Shown here piece by piece: positions 52,389-60,681 of a stretch of DNA of 64,000 nucleotides. The notes under the pieces are model-generated. The model ran no database searches and was not told the DNA's origin. It saw only the letters and a list, made by a program, of their open reading frames with translations. Both the position numbers and the translations under genes were made by a program. This DNA comes from JAVHYG01 sp040390025 (GTDB taxonomy: Bacteria; Pseudomonadota; Gammaproteobacteria; Diplorickettsiales; Diplorickettsiaceae). Location: NCBI GenBank assembly GCA_040390025.1, contig JAZJZD010000007.1:75720-139719 (forward strand), read 5' to 3'. The stretch's first letter is position 1, and every line of letters begins with the position of its first letter.

Positions 52389-53412
52389 AACCCATAACCT
52401 CTACTGATAGGCCTTTGCCTTTTAAATATTCGATACCTTTTTGCAATGGCGTTTGATCGCCCATGACTTCAGCCACCATGATACCTAAAGTAACTTCTTT
52501 TAAAAGCTCAATATTAGCTTGAAGAATATTAAGATGTATGCCCATTTCACGCATTAGGTGGGCAATTAAAGGTTCAGCGGCAGCATGACCTCGAAACAAA
52601 ATGCGTAATACAGCATGACTATTTTCTTTTTTAAAAGCCCCTAGGCGTTTTTGCAGCAATGAGGGTAGCTCTTGTTTCAGGGAATGACTTACAAATTTTT
52701 TAGCCAACGAGCTAACAGGCTCTGTAAAAAAAGTAACGATATCGGCTTGTTCAACCAGTCGGCCTTGATCCAATAAAGCAATGCGATCACAAAGGGTTTT
52801 AACGACATCAACTTCATGCGTAATAAGAAGGATGGTAAGACCAAAACGTTGATTGATATCTTTTAATAGCTGAAGAATATTTTGTGTTGTTTCGGGATCC
52901 AAGGCCGAAGTTGCTTCATCACATAAAAGTATTTTAGGATCGTAGGCGAGGGCACGTGCAATGGCAACACGTTGTCTTTGTCCGCCGCTAAGTTCGGCAG
53001 GATAACAATGTTGCTTATCTTTTAGAGCAGTTAATTCTAATAAAGAAAGAATTTTTTCATGACGTTCACGCTGAGAAACCTGTGCAAATTTTAAAGGTAA
53101 AGTAATATTCTCATAAACCGTTTTTGAAGAGAGTAGATTAAATTGCTGAAAGATCATGCCAATCTGCCTTCTAACAAGCCGCAGCGCTTTAGGCTTTAAC
53201 CGAGTAATCTCCTGATTATCTATCCATACTTGACCTAGGGTAGGCCTCTCAAGAAGATTAACACATCGAATTAATGTGCTTTTACCCGCACCACTTTGGC
53301 CTACGATCCCAAAGATTTCTCCTTTGTTAATCTCTAAATTAATAGAATGCAAAACATGGCAAGACCTACCTTGGGTGATATATATTTTTTCGATGTCTAT
53401 TAATTTTATCAT
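52366..53412 (-). CDS. metN: Methionine ABC transporter ATPase MetN
   Basis: 348 residues. Walker A GQSGAGKSTLIRC (about 38), signature LSGGQRQRVAIARAL, Walker B ILLCDEATSALDP, and a C-terminal NIL (ACT-like) domain (about 265-345) that gives methionine trans-inhibition. First gene of metNIQ. No MetJ box or SAM riboswitch was recognised in the 200 bp upstream. Confidence 0.96.
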   Translation of the reverse strand: MIKLIDIEKIYITQGRSCHVLHSINLEINKGEIFGIVGQSGAGKSTLIRCVNLLERPTLGQVWIDNQEITRLKPKALRLVRRQIGMIFQQFNLLSSKTVYENITLPLKFAQVSQRERHEKILSLLELTALKDKQHCYPAELSGGQRQRVAIARALAYDPKILLCDEATSALDPETTQNILQLLKDINQRFGLTILLITHEVDVVKTLCDRIALLDQGRLVEQADIVTFFTEPVSSLAKKFVSHSLKQELPSLLQKRLGAFKKENSHAVLRILFRGHAAAEPLIAHLMREMGIHLNILQANIELLKEVTLGIMVAEVMGDQTPLQKGIEYLKGKGLSVEVMGYVDGSIV

Positions 53413-53614
53413 CGTTTTAAGTAAGTATTTATCAATAAGTAGAGTACCTCTCGTATTATCGGCAGTTTTTCTTATAAGGCAAGAAAAACCTGATTAAATT
53501 TAACAAAATATTGTAATAAAAAAAGTTAAAAGACACCTTATGTTGATTTTTATTCAAATTTATAAGCCTTTTTGATAGTTTTTGAGGGGCAAGACAATAA
53601 ATATAAGGGAATGT

Positions 53615-53887
53615 ATGAAGTGTCCTAGCGTCGATTGCGGTCGAAAAATACAAGTATCTGATTCAAGAGAAAGAAATGGCGGACATGCTGTCCGGCGTCG
53701 TAGAAAATGTAATTATTGTGGAATAACGTATACTACATATGAAATTATTCAGGCTGATCCAATAAATAAAAATAATCATATGACTTTAAGTGAGGGAGAT
53801 AATAAAAATATTGACTGTAATTATAGTTTTAATGAAATACGTAAACACTTAAACTTATTAGCAGAATCTCTCGGGATAAAACTGTAG
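53615..53887 (+). CDS. Stand-alone NrdR-type zinc-ribbon protein, copy A
   Basis: 90 residues from the ATG preceded by AAGGGA; a TTG 11 codons earlier is less likely. The N-terminal half copies the NrdR zinc finger: MKCPSVDCG, SDSRERNGGHAVRRRRKCNY and CGITYTTYE, compared with NrdR's DSR...DAVRRRRxCxxC...FTTYE. The ATP-cone domain that follows in NrdR is absent, so it cannot be ordinary NrdR. The first knuckle is C-x4-C rather than C-x2-C. Probably a small DNA-binding regulator; such finger-only forms are found in phages and mobile DNA (recalled, not checked). Confidence 0.75.
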   Translation: MKCPSVDCGRKIQVSDSRERNGGHAVRRRRKCNYCGITYTTYEIIQADPINKNNHMTLSEGDNKNIDCNYSFNEIRKHLNLLAESLGIKL

Positions 53888-53902
53888 TATATAAAAGAAA
53901 GC

Positions 53903-53932
53903 ATTTGAAGTTATGAACACATAACTTCAAAT
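53903..53932. terminator. Bidirectional hairpin between zinc-ribbon A and the repressor
   Basis: ATTTGAAGTTAT, a 6 nt loop, then its exact complement, between convergent genes. Confidence 0.75.
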
Positions 53933-53948
53933 ACAATGTATGTATTTT

Positions 53949-54563
53949 TTATTTTGAGAATAATCTGCGCTGCTCAAGCGCTATGCCAATGATTTTGATA
54001 GGATATTCTAGCTGAATAATGGGGTATTGTTCATTCAGAGGCTTAAGTAGATATTTATTTTTTTCTAGTAAAAGTTTTCGAAATAAAATAGGTGTATTTT
54101 TAAAAGGGGTAGTAGCAATTACATAATCATTTGCAACAGCAAACTTAGTTCCTGAAACAATAATAATATCCTTTGGCTTAAAGCTATCACTGTAACTGCT
54201 TTGTGCTACCATTGAATTATCTCCTAAATAAAAGCCTACCTGTTGTTTCCTTTTGTAGAAAGCCGATTTATTTTGTTTCAACCAGGCTAGCAAATCCTCT
54301 GCTGAGTTTAAAATAGGAATATTTAAGTGGCCATTTAGAAAAGCTTTCCCTGTTAATATCCAGTCAATAGGCACTTCACAAATATTAGATATATTGATTA
54401 ATAGATTCGTATCGGCATAGCTACCGCGTTTATTTTTTTCATAATCGTGAATGGTTTGTTGTGTGGTTTGTACCTCTTTTGCCAATTGAACTTGTGTTAA
54501 CCCTCTGATTTTTCTGGCCATACGAATACGGTAACCTTTTGTTTCAGTATAAATTTCTTTCAC
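53949..54563 (-). CDS. CI/LexA-like repressor (XRE helix-turn-helix plus S24 domain)
   Basis: 204 residues. XRE-type HTH at about 10-65 (RMARKIRGLTQVQLAKEVQT, TQQTIHDYEKNKRG). The C-terminal half resembles S24 peptidase: the Ser position in GDNSMVAQ and the Lys in LFRKLLLEKNKYLLKPLNE, with an AND-x-VIATTPF strand between. If active it would self-cleave after RecA stimulation, as phage repressors do. The start is GTG (54563); a Met at residue 15 is too late because it would trim the HTH. It is divergent from zinc-ribbon B, with palindromic operator candidates between them. Confidence 0.85.
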   Translation of the reverse strand: MKEIYTETKGYRIRMARKIRGLTQVQLAKEVQTTQQTIHDYEKNKRGSYADTNLLINISNICEVPIDWILTGKAFLNGHLNIPILNSAEDLLAWLKQNKSAFYKRKQQVGFYLGDNSMVAQSSYSDSFKPKDIIIVSGTKFAVANDYVIATTPFKNTPILFRKLLLEKNKYLLKPLNEQYPIIQLEYPIKIIGIALEQRRLFSK

Positions 54564-54594
54564 TTCAAAGTAGCCTTATATTTTTCTCTTTGAC

Positions 54595-54691
54595 ATATAA
54601 CAGCATATTGCTGTATTTTTTTGTTGGTTTAAAAAAAAAATATATGGCTTCATTCGTTATTTTTATCTAAAAAAAAAGAATATAACAGCAT
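54595..54691. promoter_or_regulatory. Putative operators of the CI-like repressor
   Basis: The 12-mer ATATAACAGCAT occurs twice, at 54595-54606 and 54680-54691, between the divergent repressor and zinc-ribbon B genes. The first is part of a perfect palindrome ACAGCATATTGCTGT (54600-54614). Paired sites in a divergent spacer are the usual layout for autoregulated repressors. Confidence 0.6.
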
Positions 54692-54751
54692 TTTCTTTCA
54701 TCTAAAATAAATAAAAAAGGATATTTATATGCCGCTTCAGGAAAACTTATA

Positions 54752-55033
54752 ATGAAATGTTTTTATTGCGGTCATTTAAAGACAATTGTATTGGACTCAC
54801 GGGGAAGGGAAAATTTTTCTAAAGTGGTACGTAGACGCTGCTGTCCCAAATGTAGGAAGCGTGCGACTACGTTCGAGATGATTGATGAGCAAAGTAATAG
54901 ACGAGAAGAAAAAAATTTATCTTTAAATTTAGCCCTTATGGTGCATTATAAATCTATCATTAATCAATTAAAAAAATTGGAAGAGTCTATAAAGATAATT
55001 AATCCTAATAAACACATTAATTCTGATCATTAA
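54752..55033 (+). CDS. Stand-alone NrdR-type zinc-ribbon protein, copy B
   Basis: 93 residues. MKCFYCGHL, DSRGRENFSKVVRRRCCPKC and RKRATTFEMI follow the NrdR finger pattern with both C-x2-C knuckles. The second half is helical (SLNLALMVHYKSIINQLKKL) and unlike the NrdR ATP cone. A diverged paralog of copy A (53615), on the other side of the repressor. AGGA lies 9 bp ahead of the ATG. Confidence 0.75.
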   Translation: MKCFYCGHLKTIVLDSRGRENFSKVVRRRCCPKCRKRATTFEMIDEQSNRREEKNLSLNLALMVHYKSIINQLKKLEESIKIINPNKHINSDH

Positions 55034-55067
55034 CTAAAGTTTTAGCACTTTCATGCTTTAGTAGGAT

Positions 55068-55099
55068 AGAAGCGAAAACTGATGTGTAATTTCGCTTCT
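55068..55099. terminator. Hairpin between zinc-ribbon B and the next gene
   Basis: AGAAGCGAAA and TTTCGCTTCT, 12 nt apart, between convergent genes; it touches the stop codon of the minus-strand gene. Confidence 0.55.
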
Positions 55100-55298
55100 A
55101 ACTTTCCTGCTGATGTGCATCCAACTTTTTTGCCAGTATATGCATTTGTTCGATTAATTCAGAAAAATTACTGACACTTTCCCAATCCATGCCTATTTGC
55201 ATGGTAATTAGGCGTAATTCCTCATTCAATTCTTGAAAACTTGATTGCATAGAGCCACTACTATCTATCTCAGATTTTATATCATTAATAGAATTCAT
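55098..55298 (-). CDS. Short acidic helical protein, unrecognised
   Basis: 66 residues, MNSINDIKSEIDSSGSMQSS then a helix QELNEELRLITMQIGMDWES and SELIEQMHILAKKLDAHQQ. AGGAG lies 7 bp upstream of the start. No domain recognised. It is on the same strand as the coiled-coil genes downstream and may share their origin. Confidence 0.5.
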   Translation of the reverse strand: MNSINDIKSEIDSSGSMQSSFQELNEELRLITMQIGMDWESVSNFSELIEQMHILAKKLDAHQQES

Positions 55299-55364
55299 TT
55301 TAATTCACTCCTAAATTTGAAAAATTATATACGCAACAAACAGATTTTTTATCTCTGTATAAGA

Positions 55365-55402
55365 AAAAAGGATGTTAAATTAAAAATTTAACATCCTTTT
55401 TC
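55365..55402. terminator. Terminator of the 63-residue protein
   Basis: AAAAAGGATGTTAAATT and its complement around an AAA loop, giving a strong hairpin with a T-run on either strand, 4 bp past the stop of the minus-strand gene. Confidence 0.85.
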
Positions 55403-55405
55403 TAA

Positions 55406-55597
55406 TTAGATAAAAGGAGAAGGTACATCAATAATGTTAGCTTCTAATTTTATAGGTTCCCATTTTACTTTTCTTTCTGAAGCCTTTTGTAATTGTGTAT
55501 TAAATTGAACAAATTTACTTTCAATATCCTCGAGCCTATTGTGCATAGCGTTAACCTTTTCATCTAGCTTGGCTAATTTTTTATCTGAATCTTCCAT
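55406..55597 (-). CDS. Short coiled-coil protein, unrecognised
   Basis: 63 residues: DKKLAKLDEKVNAMHNRLED then IESKFVQFNTQLQKASERK form two heptad-rich segments, followed by a C-terminal KLEANIIDVPSPFI. AAGGAG precedes the ATG. Possibly oligomeric; no signal peptide. Its place upstream of a strong terminator supports expression. Confidence 0.55.
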   Translation of the reverse strand: MEDSDKKLAKLDEKVNAMHNRLEDIESKFVQFNTQLQKASERKVKWEPIKLEANIIDVPSPFI

Positions 55598-55729
55598 AGT
55601 TTATCTCCTTGTAAAATACTTTATTTTATATCTGTTATTAGTTTAGAATTTTTTTGTATTGATCTCATAAATCAAAAAGCAAACCCTATTTAAAAATTAA
55701 AGAGGTTTATCTAACCTTGATTAAAAGTT

Positions 55730-57347
55730 TTAATTGATATTATCCCATTTAAATCCGCCGCAACCCTCAAAAGCACTTTTTAGCTTCGCGTTTAATTTAT
55801 CAACAAAGTCCTTTAGCGCTGATGTATCACCACCGCCACTTTTCTCCAGAACCTGTACCCTTTTTTCAATATCAGTTACATGGGTCACAGCGTTTGCGGC
55901 ATCGTTTAGCTTCGCTGTATCTAGTTTTTCTAAGTCGCTGAGTTTTTGTGGGTTCAATTTTGCTAAGGCTTGTAACTGTTCTGCAGGCAAATCTTGGAGT
56001 GCTTTTAATTTTTCTAAAGCTTTGCTATTTGCATCAACCGCAGCTTTATCAGCTTTAGCTTCTAACGCCGTTTTGTCTGCTTNNNNNNNNNNNNNNNNNN
56101 NNNNNNNNNNNNNNNNNNNNNNNNNNNNNNNNNNNNNNNNNNNNNNNNNNNNNNNNNNNNNNNNNNNNNNNNNNNNNNNNNNCTTTGCTGTTTGCATCAA
56201 CCGCAGCTTTATCAGCTTTGGTTTCTAACGCTGTCTTGTCGGCTTTATCTTCTAACTCTGTCTTATCTGCTTTATTAGCTAGGTCTTTGGCATTTTTTTC
56301 TACTTTCTCAGCCAGATTGCTTAAACCTTTAATTTTATCGTTAGGCAGATCTTGTAGTAATTTAAGCTTTGTTGCATCGAGCTCTTGCAGCGGTTTCAAT
56401 TCAGTTTGCATTGCCTCTAACACCGATTTATCGGCTTTATCTTCTAACTCTGTCTTATCTGCTTTATTAGCTAGGTCTTTGGCATTTTTTTCTACTTTCT
56501 CAGCCAGATTGCTTAAACCTTTAATTTTATCTTTAGACATATCTTGCAGTAGTTTAAGCTTTGTTGCATCGAGCTCTTGCAGCGGTTTTAGCTTTTCTGC
56601 ATCTAAATCTTTTAGAGGCTCTAATAGTTCTAATTTTTCTTGTACTTTCTCAGTGATCTCTTCTTTAAAAAGTTTTCTCTCATTTTCATCGCCTGCAATT
56701 TTTTTATTTAATCTATCATAATCTTCTTTACAATATTTTTTTGCTTCCGCCAATAATTTTTCTAAACTTACTAAACTATTTTTCGAACCATTGATCTTTT
56801 TTTCTAATTCTTCATCATCTTCTTTCGTATTTCTTTTCAATCTATCTAGTCGGTCTCCAAAAATAGTTTCACCATCTGTAATCTTTTGCTTTAATTCAGA
56901 ATAATTTTTTTCACAATGATTTTTTGCTTCTTTTAAACCATCTCCTAATTTTTCAATATTATCCTGAATAGCTTTACTTTTTTTGTTGTGCCCCTCAAGC
57001 TCACTTAATGCTTTATCAATCTCACTTTGTGTCTTTTCCATTTCATCAAGATATTTATCCAAAGCCTTTTTAACGGCTACGCCGACAGCGCCTTTTGTGC
57101 CTATATCATCTATTAGCTCTCTAATCTTATCAAACTTATTTTTTCCACCACCTGTACCACCATCCTTACCGGAATTCCCATCTTTTCCCGAGTTTCCGTC
57201 TTTACCCGAATTTCCGTCTTTACCCGAGTTCCCGTCTTTACCGGAATTTCCATCTTTATTAGTCATATCGTCAAAATTTACCTCATCTATAGGGTGAGCT
57301 CCATAATAAACCTTAGCGCTTAATTTTTCTTTTTCAAACATGTCCAT
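55730..57347 (-). CDS. Coiled-coil repeat protein with collagen-like GKDGNS segment (interrupted by an assembly gap)
   Basis: One gene across the gap at 56083-56182, with true length unknown. I start it at ATG 57347 (MDMFEKEK), which has GGAG 5 bp ahead; an ATG five codons earlier overlaps that site. After the acidic N-terminus (HPIDEVNFDDMTNKDG) come five or so GKDGNS hexapeptides, then KNKFDKIRELIDDIGTKGAV, a charged coiled coil (about 120-260) and a repeat of about 60 residues: LKPLQELDATKLKLLQD, IKGLSNLAEKVEKNAKDLAN, KADKTELEDKADK. No signal peptide. The N-terminal 110 residues have a paralog at 58790. The design recalls trimeric surface or fibre proteins. Confidence 0.7.
56083..56182. 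other. Assembly gap of 100 N within coiled-coil repeats
   Basis: Exactly 100 N. Both flanks carry similar sequence (KADKAAVDANSK-coding), so a collapsed repeat is likely. Confidence 0.99.
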
Positions 57348-57707
57348 ATTTACTCCGAACATTTAATAATAAATCCTATTAAAAAATAAATGGCTAACAC
57401 TATATTTTCAATAGATATCAATAATAAGTATTGAAAACTAAAAACTTATCAAAATAAAGCAAGCAATCACTAAAAGTATTTACAATAATCGTGTGACAAG
57501 GAAAACCGTGTACTGAATAATCCTATACGCCATTCCATTCCCTCCCGTTTTAATTAATCTATTAACGATAATAGTTAAAAATATTTATCTTATTTTATTA
57601 TTAATAATAATCCATTTGCTTAACTAAATTAAATAACCTATCTAGTGTTATAGAGCTGTATAAAATAAAAAATCTAATAAATATATAATTATCTTAATGG
57701 AGGTTAT
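57348..57707. other. AT-rich intergenic region, no gene seen
   Basis: About 360 bp between the divergent coiled-coil and beta-barrel genes. It is very AT-rich and should contain both promoters, but no box stood out clearly. No RNA gene recognised. Confidence 0.5.
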
Positions 57708-58688
57708 ATGAAAATTAATAAACTATTAAAAAAATTTTTTATTATATTAATTATTACGCTTAGTTTTCCTTTCACTGCTATCAGCCATGCTGAAACAACT
57801 TCTATCCATCTAAACGTTAATAAAAGCAATAGAATGCATCGCCATACAAAGCATGGCAATATTCCTATAGGAACGGATAAACTATGTATTTCTTACGATG
57901 CGCAACAACATGCACCTACCGGTATGACGCAAAAAAATTCTATTTTAGGCGATAATGAAAAACTATTGACGGGGTTATTATGTAATAATTCGACGAGTTG
58001 TAATAACAATATAGAAAACTCTAAGAATATCTATTATTTTGATCTTGGTTTAGGAAGGACTATGAACTATGCCGAAGGAAATGAAGCTTATTTAAAGAAA
58101 TTACCTACTATACGAGCAACAGATAAATTTACTGTAGGTAATATGGGAAAAAGTGTGCTGCTTTTAATATCGGGTGGATATGTCTGGCAATTTGATTCGC
58201 GTTTAGCTCCTTATGCAAGTTTAGGTTTAGAATATAGTTACATGCCCAGCGTTCCTCTCCATGGAAACATTTACAACACGAATTCAGATTACCCCGCATT
58301 TAAATATCAATATAGAATTAACCATACAAATCTTAGATTAGTAGGGAAAGTAAATTTATACCGCTGGAAATCGTTTATGCCTTATGCGGCTGTTGGCCTT
58401 GGCGGCTCATGGAACTCCATGGGTGATTATAAAGAACATTTGCAAGCACTTCCACGTTCAGAGTCAACAACATTCAAAGGTATGAAAAAATTTGATTTTA
58501 GCTATGGCGCTGCTGTCGGTATAGATTACATATACAAACCAAGTTTCTTACTTAGTTTAGGTTATCGATATGATAATTTTGGCTCAAACAAAACCGGTAA
58601 TGCAATAGGCCATTACAAAGGAAATCATCTGAGCAATAGTTTATATTCTAATACTGTTATGCTAACAGGACGTTATTTATTTGAATAA
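57708..58688 (+). CDS. Outer-membrane beta-barrel protein, distinct from the seven-gene array
   Basis: 326 residues with signal peptide (FFIILIITLSFPFTAISHA) and GGAGG at 5 bp. A basic His-rich linker (NRMHRHTKHGN) and a Cys-containing section (CNNSTSCNNN) precede a barrel: YYFDLGLGRTMNYAEG, SVLLLISGGYVWQFDSRL, YAAVGLGGSWNSMG, FSYGAAVGIDYIYKPSFLLS, ending MLTGRYLFE. Alternating strands and aromatic girdles suggest 8 or more strands. Probably Opa/OmpA-like surface antigen; role unknown. Confidence 0.8.
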   Translation: MKINKLLKKFFIILIITLSFPFTAISHAETTSIHLNVNKSNRMHRHTKHGNIPIGTDKLCISYDAQQHAPTGMTQKNSILGDNEKLLTGLLCNNSTSCNNNIENSKNIYYFDLGLGRTMNYAEGNEAYLKKLPTIRATDKFTVGNMGKSVLLLISGGYVWQFDSRLAPYASLGLEYSYMPSVPLHGNIYNTNSDYPAFKYQYRINHTNLRLVGKVNLYRWKSFMPYAAVGLGGSWNSMGDYKEHLQALPRSESTTFKGMKKFDFSYGAAVGIDYIYKPSFLLSLGYRYDNFGSNKTGNAIGHYKGNHLSNSLYSNTVMLTGRYLFE

Positions 58689-58697
58689 TACTAATTT

Positions 58698-58726
58698 CAC
58701 TAGACAAAGCACAGTCTTGTCTAGTG
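58698..58726 (+). terminator. Hairpin after the beta-barrel gene
   Basis: CACTAGACAA and TTGTCTAGTG, 9 nt apart, 9 bp past the stop. No T-run. Confidence 0.65.
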
Positions 58727-58789
58727 AAAGCGGATGACAATTATTACGAGAATAGGGCAGGCTAATTAATTTGGTTGGGATTAAGATTA

Positions 58790-59098
58790 CTAAAAAACTT
58801 TATTATTTTTATTCAGCTTCCAAAGATCATCCTCAAGCTCCTTTAATGCTTTATCAATCTCAATTTGTGGTTTTTCCATTTCATCAAGATGTTTATCCAA
58901 AGCTTTTTTAATCGTTTGACCTATAATACCCTTTGTAGCTATTTCATTTATTAGCTTTTTAATCTTATCAAATTTATTTCCCTGACCGCCTGTATTATTG
59001 TCTTTATTAGTAATATCATCAAAATTTACTCCATCTATAGGGTGGCCACTACTATAAAAAGCGTTAGCATTCAATTTTTCTTTTTCAGACATGTCCAT
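58790..59098 (-). CDS. Truncated paralog of the coiled-coil/collagen-like protein N-terminus
   Basis: 102 residues from the ATG with AGGA 5 bp ahead (MDMSEKEKLNANAF). It matches the N-terminus of the 55730-57347 protein: HPIDGVNFDDITNKD, NKFDKIKKLINEIATKG, KKALDKHLDEMEK, IDKALKELE. It lacks the GKDGNS repeats and all of the coiled coil, ending LWKLNKNNKVF. Either a complete small homolog or a remnant of a duplicated gene. Confidence 0.65.
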   Translation of the reverse strand: MDMSEKEKLNANAFYSSGHPIDGVNFDDITNKDNNTGGQGNKFDKIKKLINEIATKGIIGQTIKKALDKHLDEMEKPQIEIDKALKELEDDLWKLNKNNKVF

Positions 59099-59224
59099 AT
59101 TTTTCCTCATGAGCATCAAAATAATAAATAAATTTCATAATTATCTTTTTTTACTTTCCTTTTTTACAAGTAAAATAAGATAGTTCTATAAAAAATGGAA
59201 GAGTAGCCTTGCTCTAAAAAAGCT

Positions 59225-60382
59225 TCATAAGCCAAGCTTCTCACATAGTTCACTCAGTATTGAAATATTTTTTAAATATTGAGGTACTATCTTAAAAACA
59301 TTAATCTGAGTAGTTGCGGATTGTTCATCTTCTATAAACCCCCCATCAGAAGCCTTAAATAAAATTAAATAAATAGTGCGTCCTACTGTTACTGCCTTTG
59401 CACTCGTAAAAACTAAATCTTTTGCCTTAACATCACCCGGTATTAAAAATTCCCAATCACCATTTCCACTACCCGATGAATGTCCACTTGCTAAATGATA
59501 TTTATAATAAATAGATTCTCTATTAGAAAAAAGTGCATCAGAAAAAATAAAAATATGATTTTCAGAAACACAAGAAGCCGGCCTAGGATACTCTGTTTTG
59601 ATATCACAGTTTAAGCCTTCATAGTTAATAGTAGCGCGCTCGGTACTAAACTCATACGTACCGGGGATTGATCGCGCCTCGCCATCGAGATTACGAAACC
59701 AATACGGTTCTATATTTAAACTCTCAACAATATTTACTTTACTTTTTTGATTGCCCGCTATACAAAAAAGTTTTTTATCATAAAAATGTACAATAGGTGC
59801 GACTCTATCCCAAGTTAAAAACTTGTCACGCACACCTCCGGCCCAATAACCACCCTCTCTATTGTTTAAATTAGGTATCCATGTGGCAGGATAAAGAAGT
59901 CTCCTTCCTGTATTTATTGGAGCGCCACCTATAGCAATAGAATTTTTACCGCCAATCACTAAAGGCGTTTGATCAAAAACAATTAAACTTGCTCCTTCAT
60001 GATCTCGATTTGGATCTTTTATTCCCAATGGATATAATTTTGGTTGAAAAGGTAAAAGACTACAAAATAATAGAGTAGATTTTCTGACTTCCAAACTCCA
60101 AATTGTTTTTTTTCCTAATAAATACCAGTAAGTATAGCTCGCTGTTTCTTTAAAAACGCTAGCACTATAAATTTCTTCTTCTAGATTAGTAAGCTCCCTA
60201 AATTTACTTAATTTTTCATCAGGTATACTATAGGCACCAATATAGAGCTTATTAGTTGACTTTGATGCACATAATAAATAGACAGTTTGATAAGCATTAT
60301 AAAAGCAGCCCAATAGGTTTAGATCACCTATTGATTTTTCAGTGGAATATATCTTTTCCCAAGCATGGTAACTTTGATTCAT
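59225..60382 (-). CDS. Unrecognised 385-residue protein, possibly beta-propeller-like
   Basis: No signal peptide and no named domain. Repeated beta-rich stretches such as SYTYWYLLGKKTIWSLEVRK, QTPLVIGGKNSIAIGGAPI, VRDKFLTWDRVAPIVHFYDK and VTVGRTIYLILFKASDGGFI could be blades of a propeller (kelch-like GG pairs), but this is weak. A C-terminal helix ends it (YLKNISILSELCEKLGL). Start ATG is preceded by no strong ribosome site. Expression of its own is likely since both neighbours are unrelated. Confidence 0.6.
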   Translation of the reverse strand: MNQSYHAWEKIYSTEKSIGDLNLLGCFYNAYQTVYLLCASKSTNKLYIGAYSIPDEKLSKFRELTNLEEEIYSASVFKETASYTYWYLLGKKTIWSLEVRKSTLLFCSLLPFQPKLYPLGIKDPNRDHEGASLIVFDQTPLVIGGKNSIAIGGAPINTGRRLLYPATWIPNLNNREGGYWAGGVRDKFLTWDRVAPIVHFYDKKLFCIAGNQKSKVNIVESLNIEPYWFRNLDGEARSIPGTYEFSTERATINYEGLNCDIKTEYPRPASCVSENHIFIFSDALFSNRESIYYKYHLASGHSSGSGNGDWEFLIPGDVKAKDLVFTSAKAVTVGRTIYLILFKASDGGFIEDEQSATTQINVFKIVPQYLKNISILSELCEKLGL

Positions 60383-60681
60383 TTTAATCGTCTCTGGCTT
60401 AATACAAAAAGTAGTTTTATATTTTTATTATTCTTATAATATAATAATAAGTAATTACTTATTTTCCACAAAAATCAATATAAGGTAGACGCACTTACCT
60501 AATGTAGTTATTGTTACTATAAATCGTATAATGAAAAGCTTAAAAATAAGGGGCTAGAGTAAATAGATATTTTTAATAAAAATCGATTTTATAAATAAAT
60601 TTTACTTTTAATATACTAAAATATTTGTTAGGGTTTCCCGCTGAGGAAAAATTACTTTTAAAAAAATAGGGAGATGATTTG
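60383..60681. other. AT-rich divergent intergenic region
   Basis: About 300 bp between two divergent accessory genes. Nothing beyond AT-rich promoter-like sequence was seen. Confidence 0.4.

Noticed and set aside
55734..57297. Plus-strand Ser/Phe-rich open frames
   Set aside because: They are the antisense of the coiled-coil and collagen-like repeat gene; composition is that of a reverse-strand shadow.
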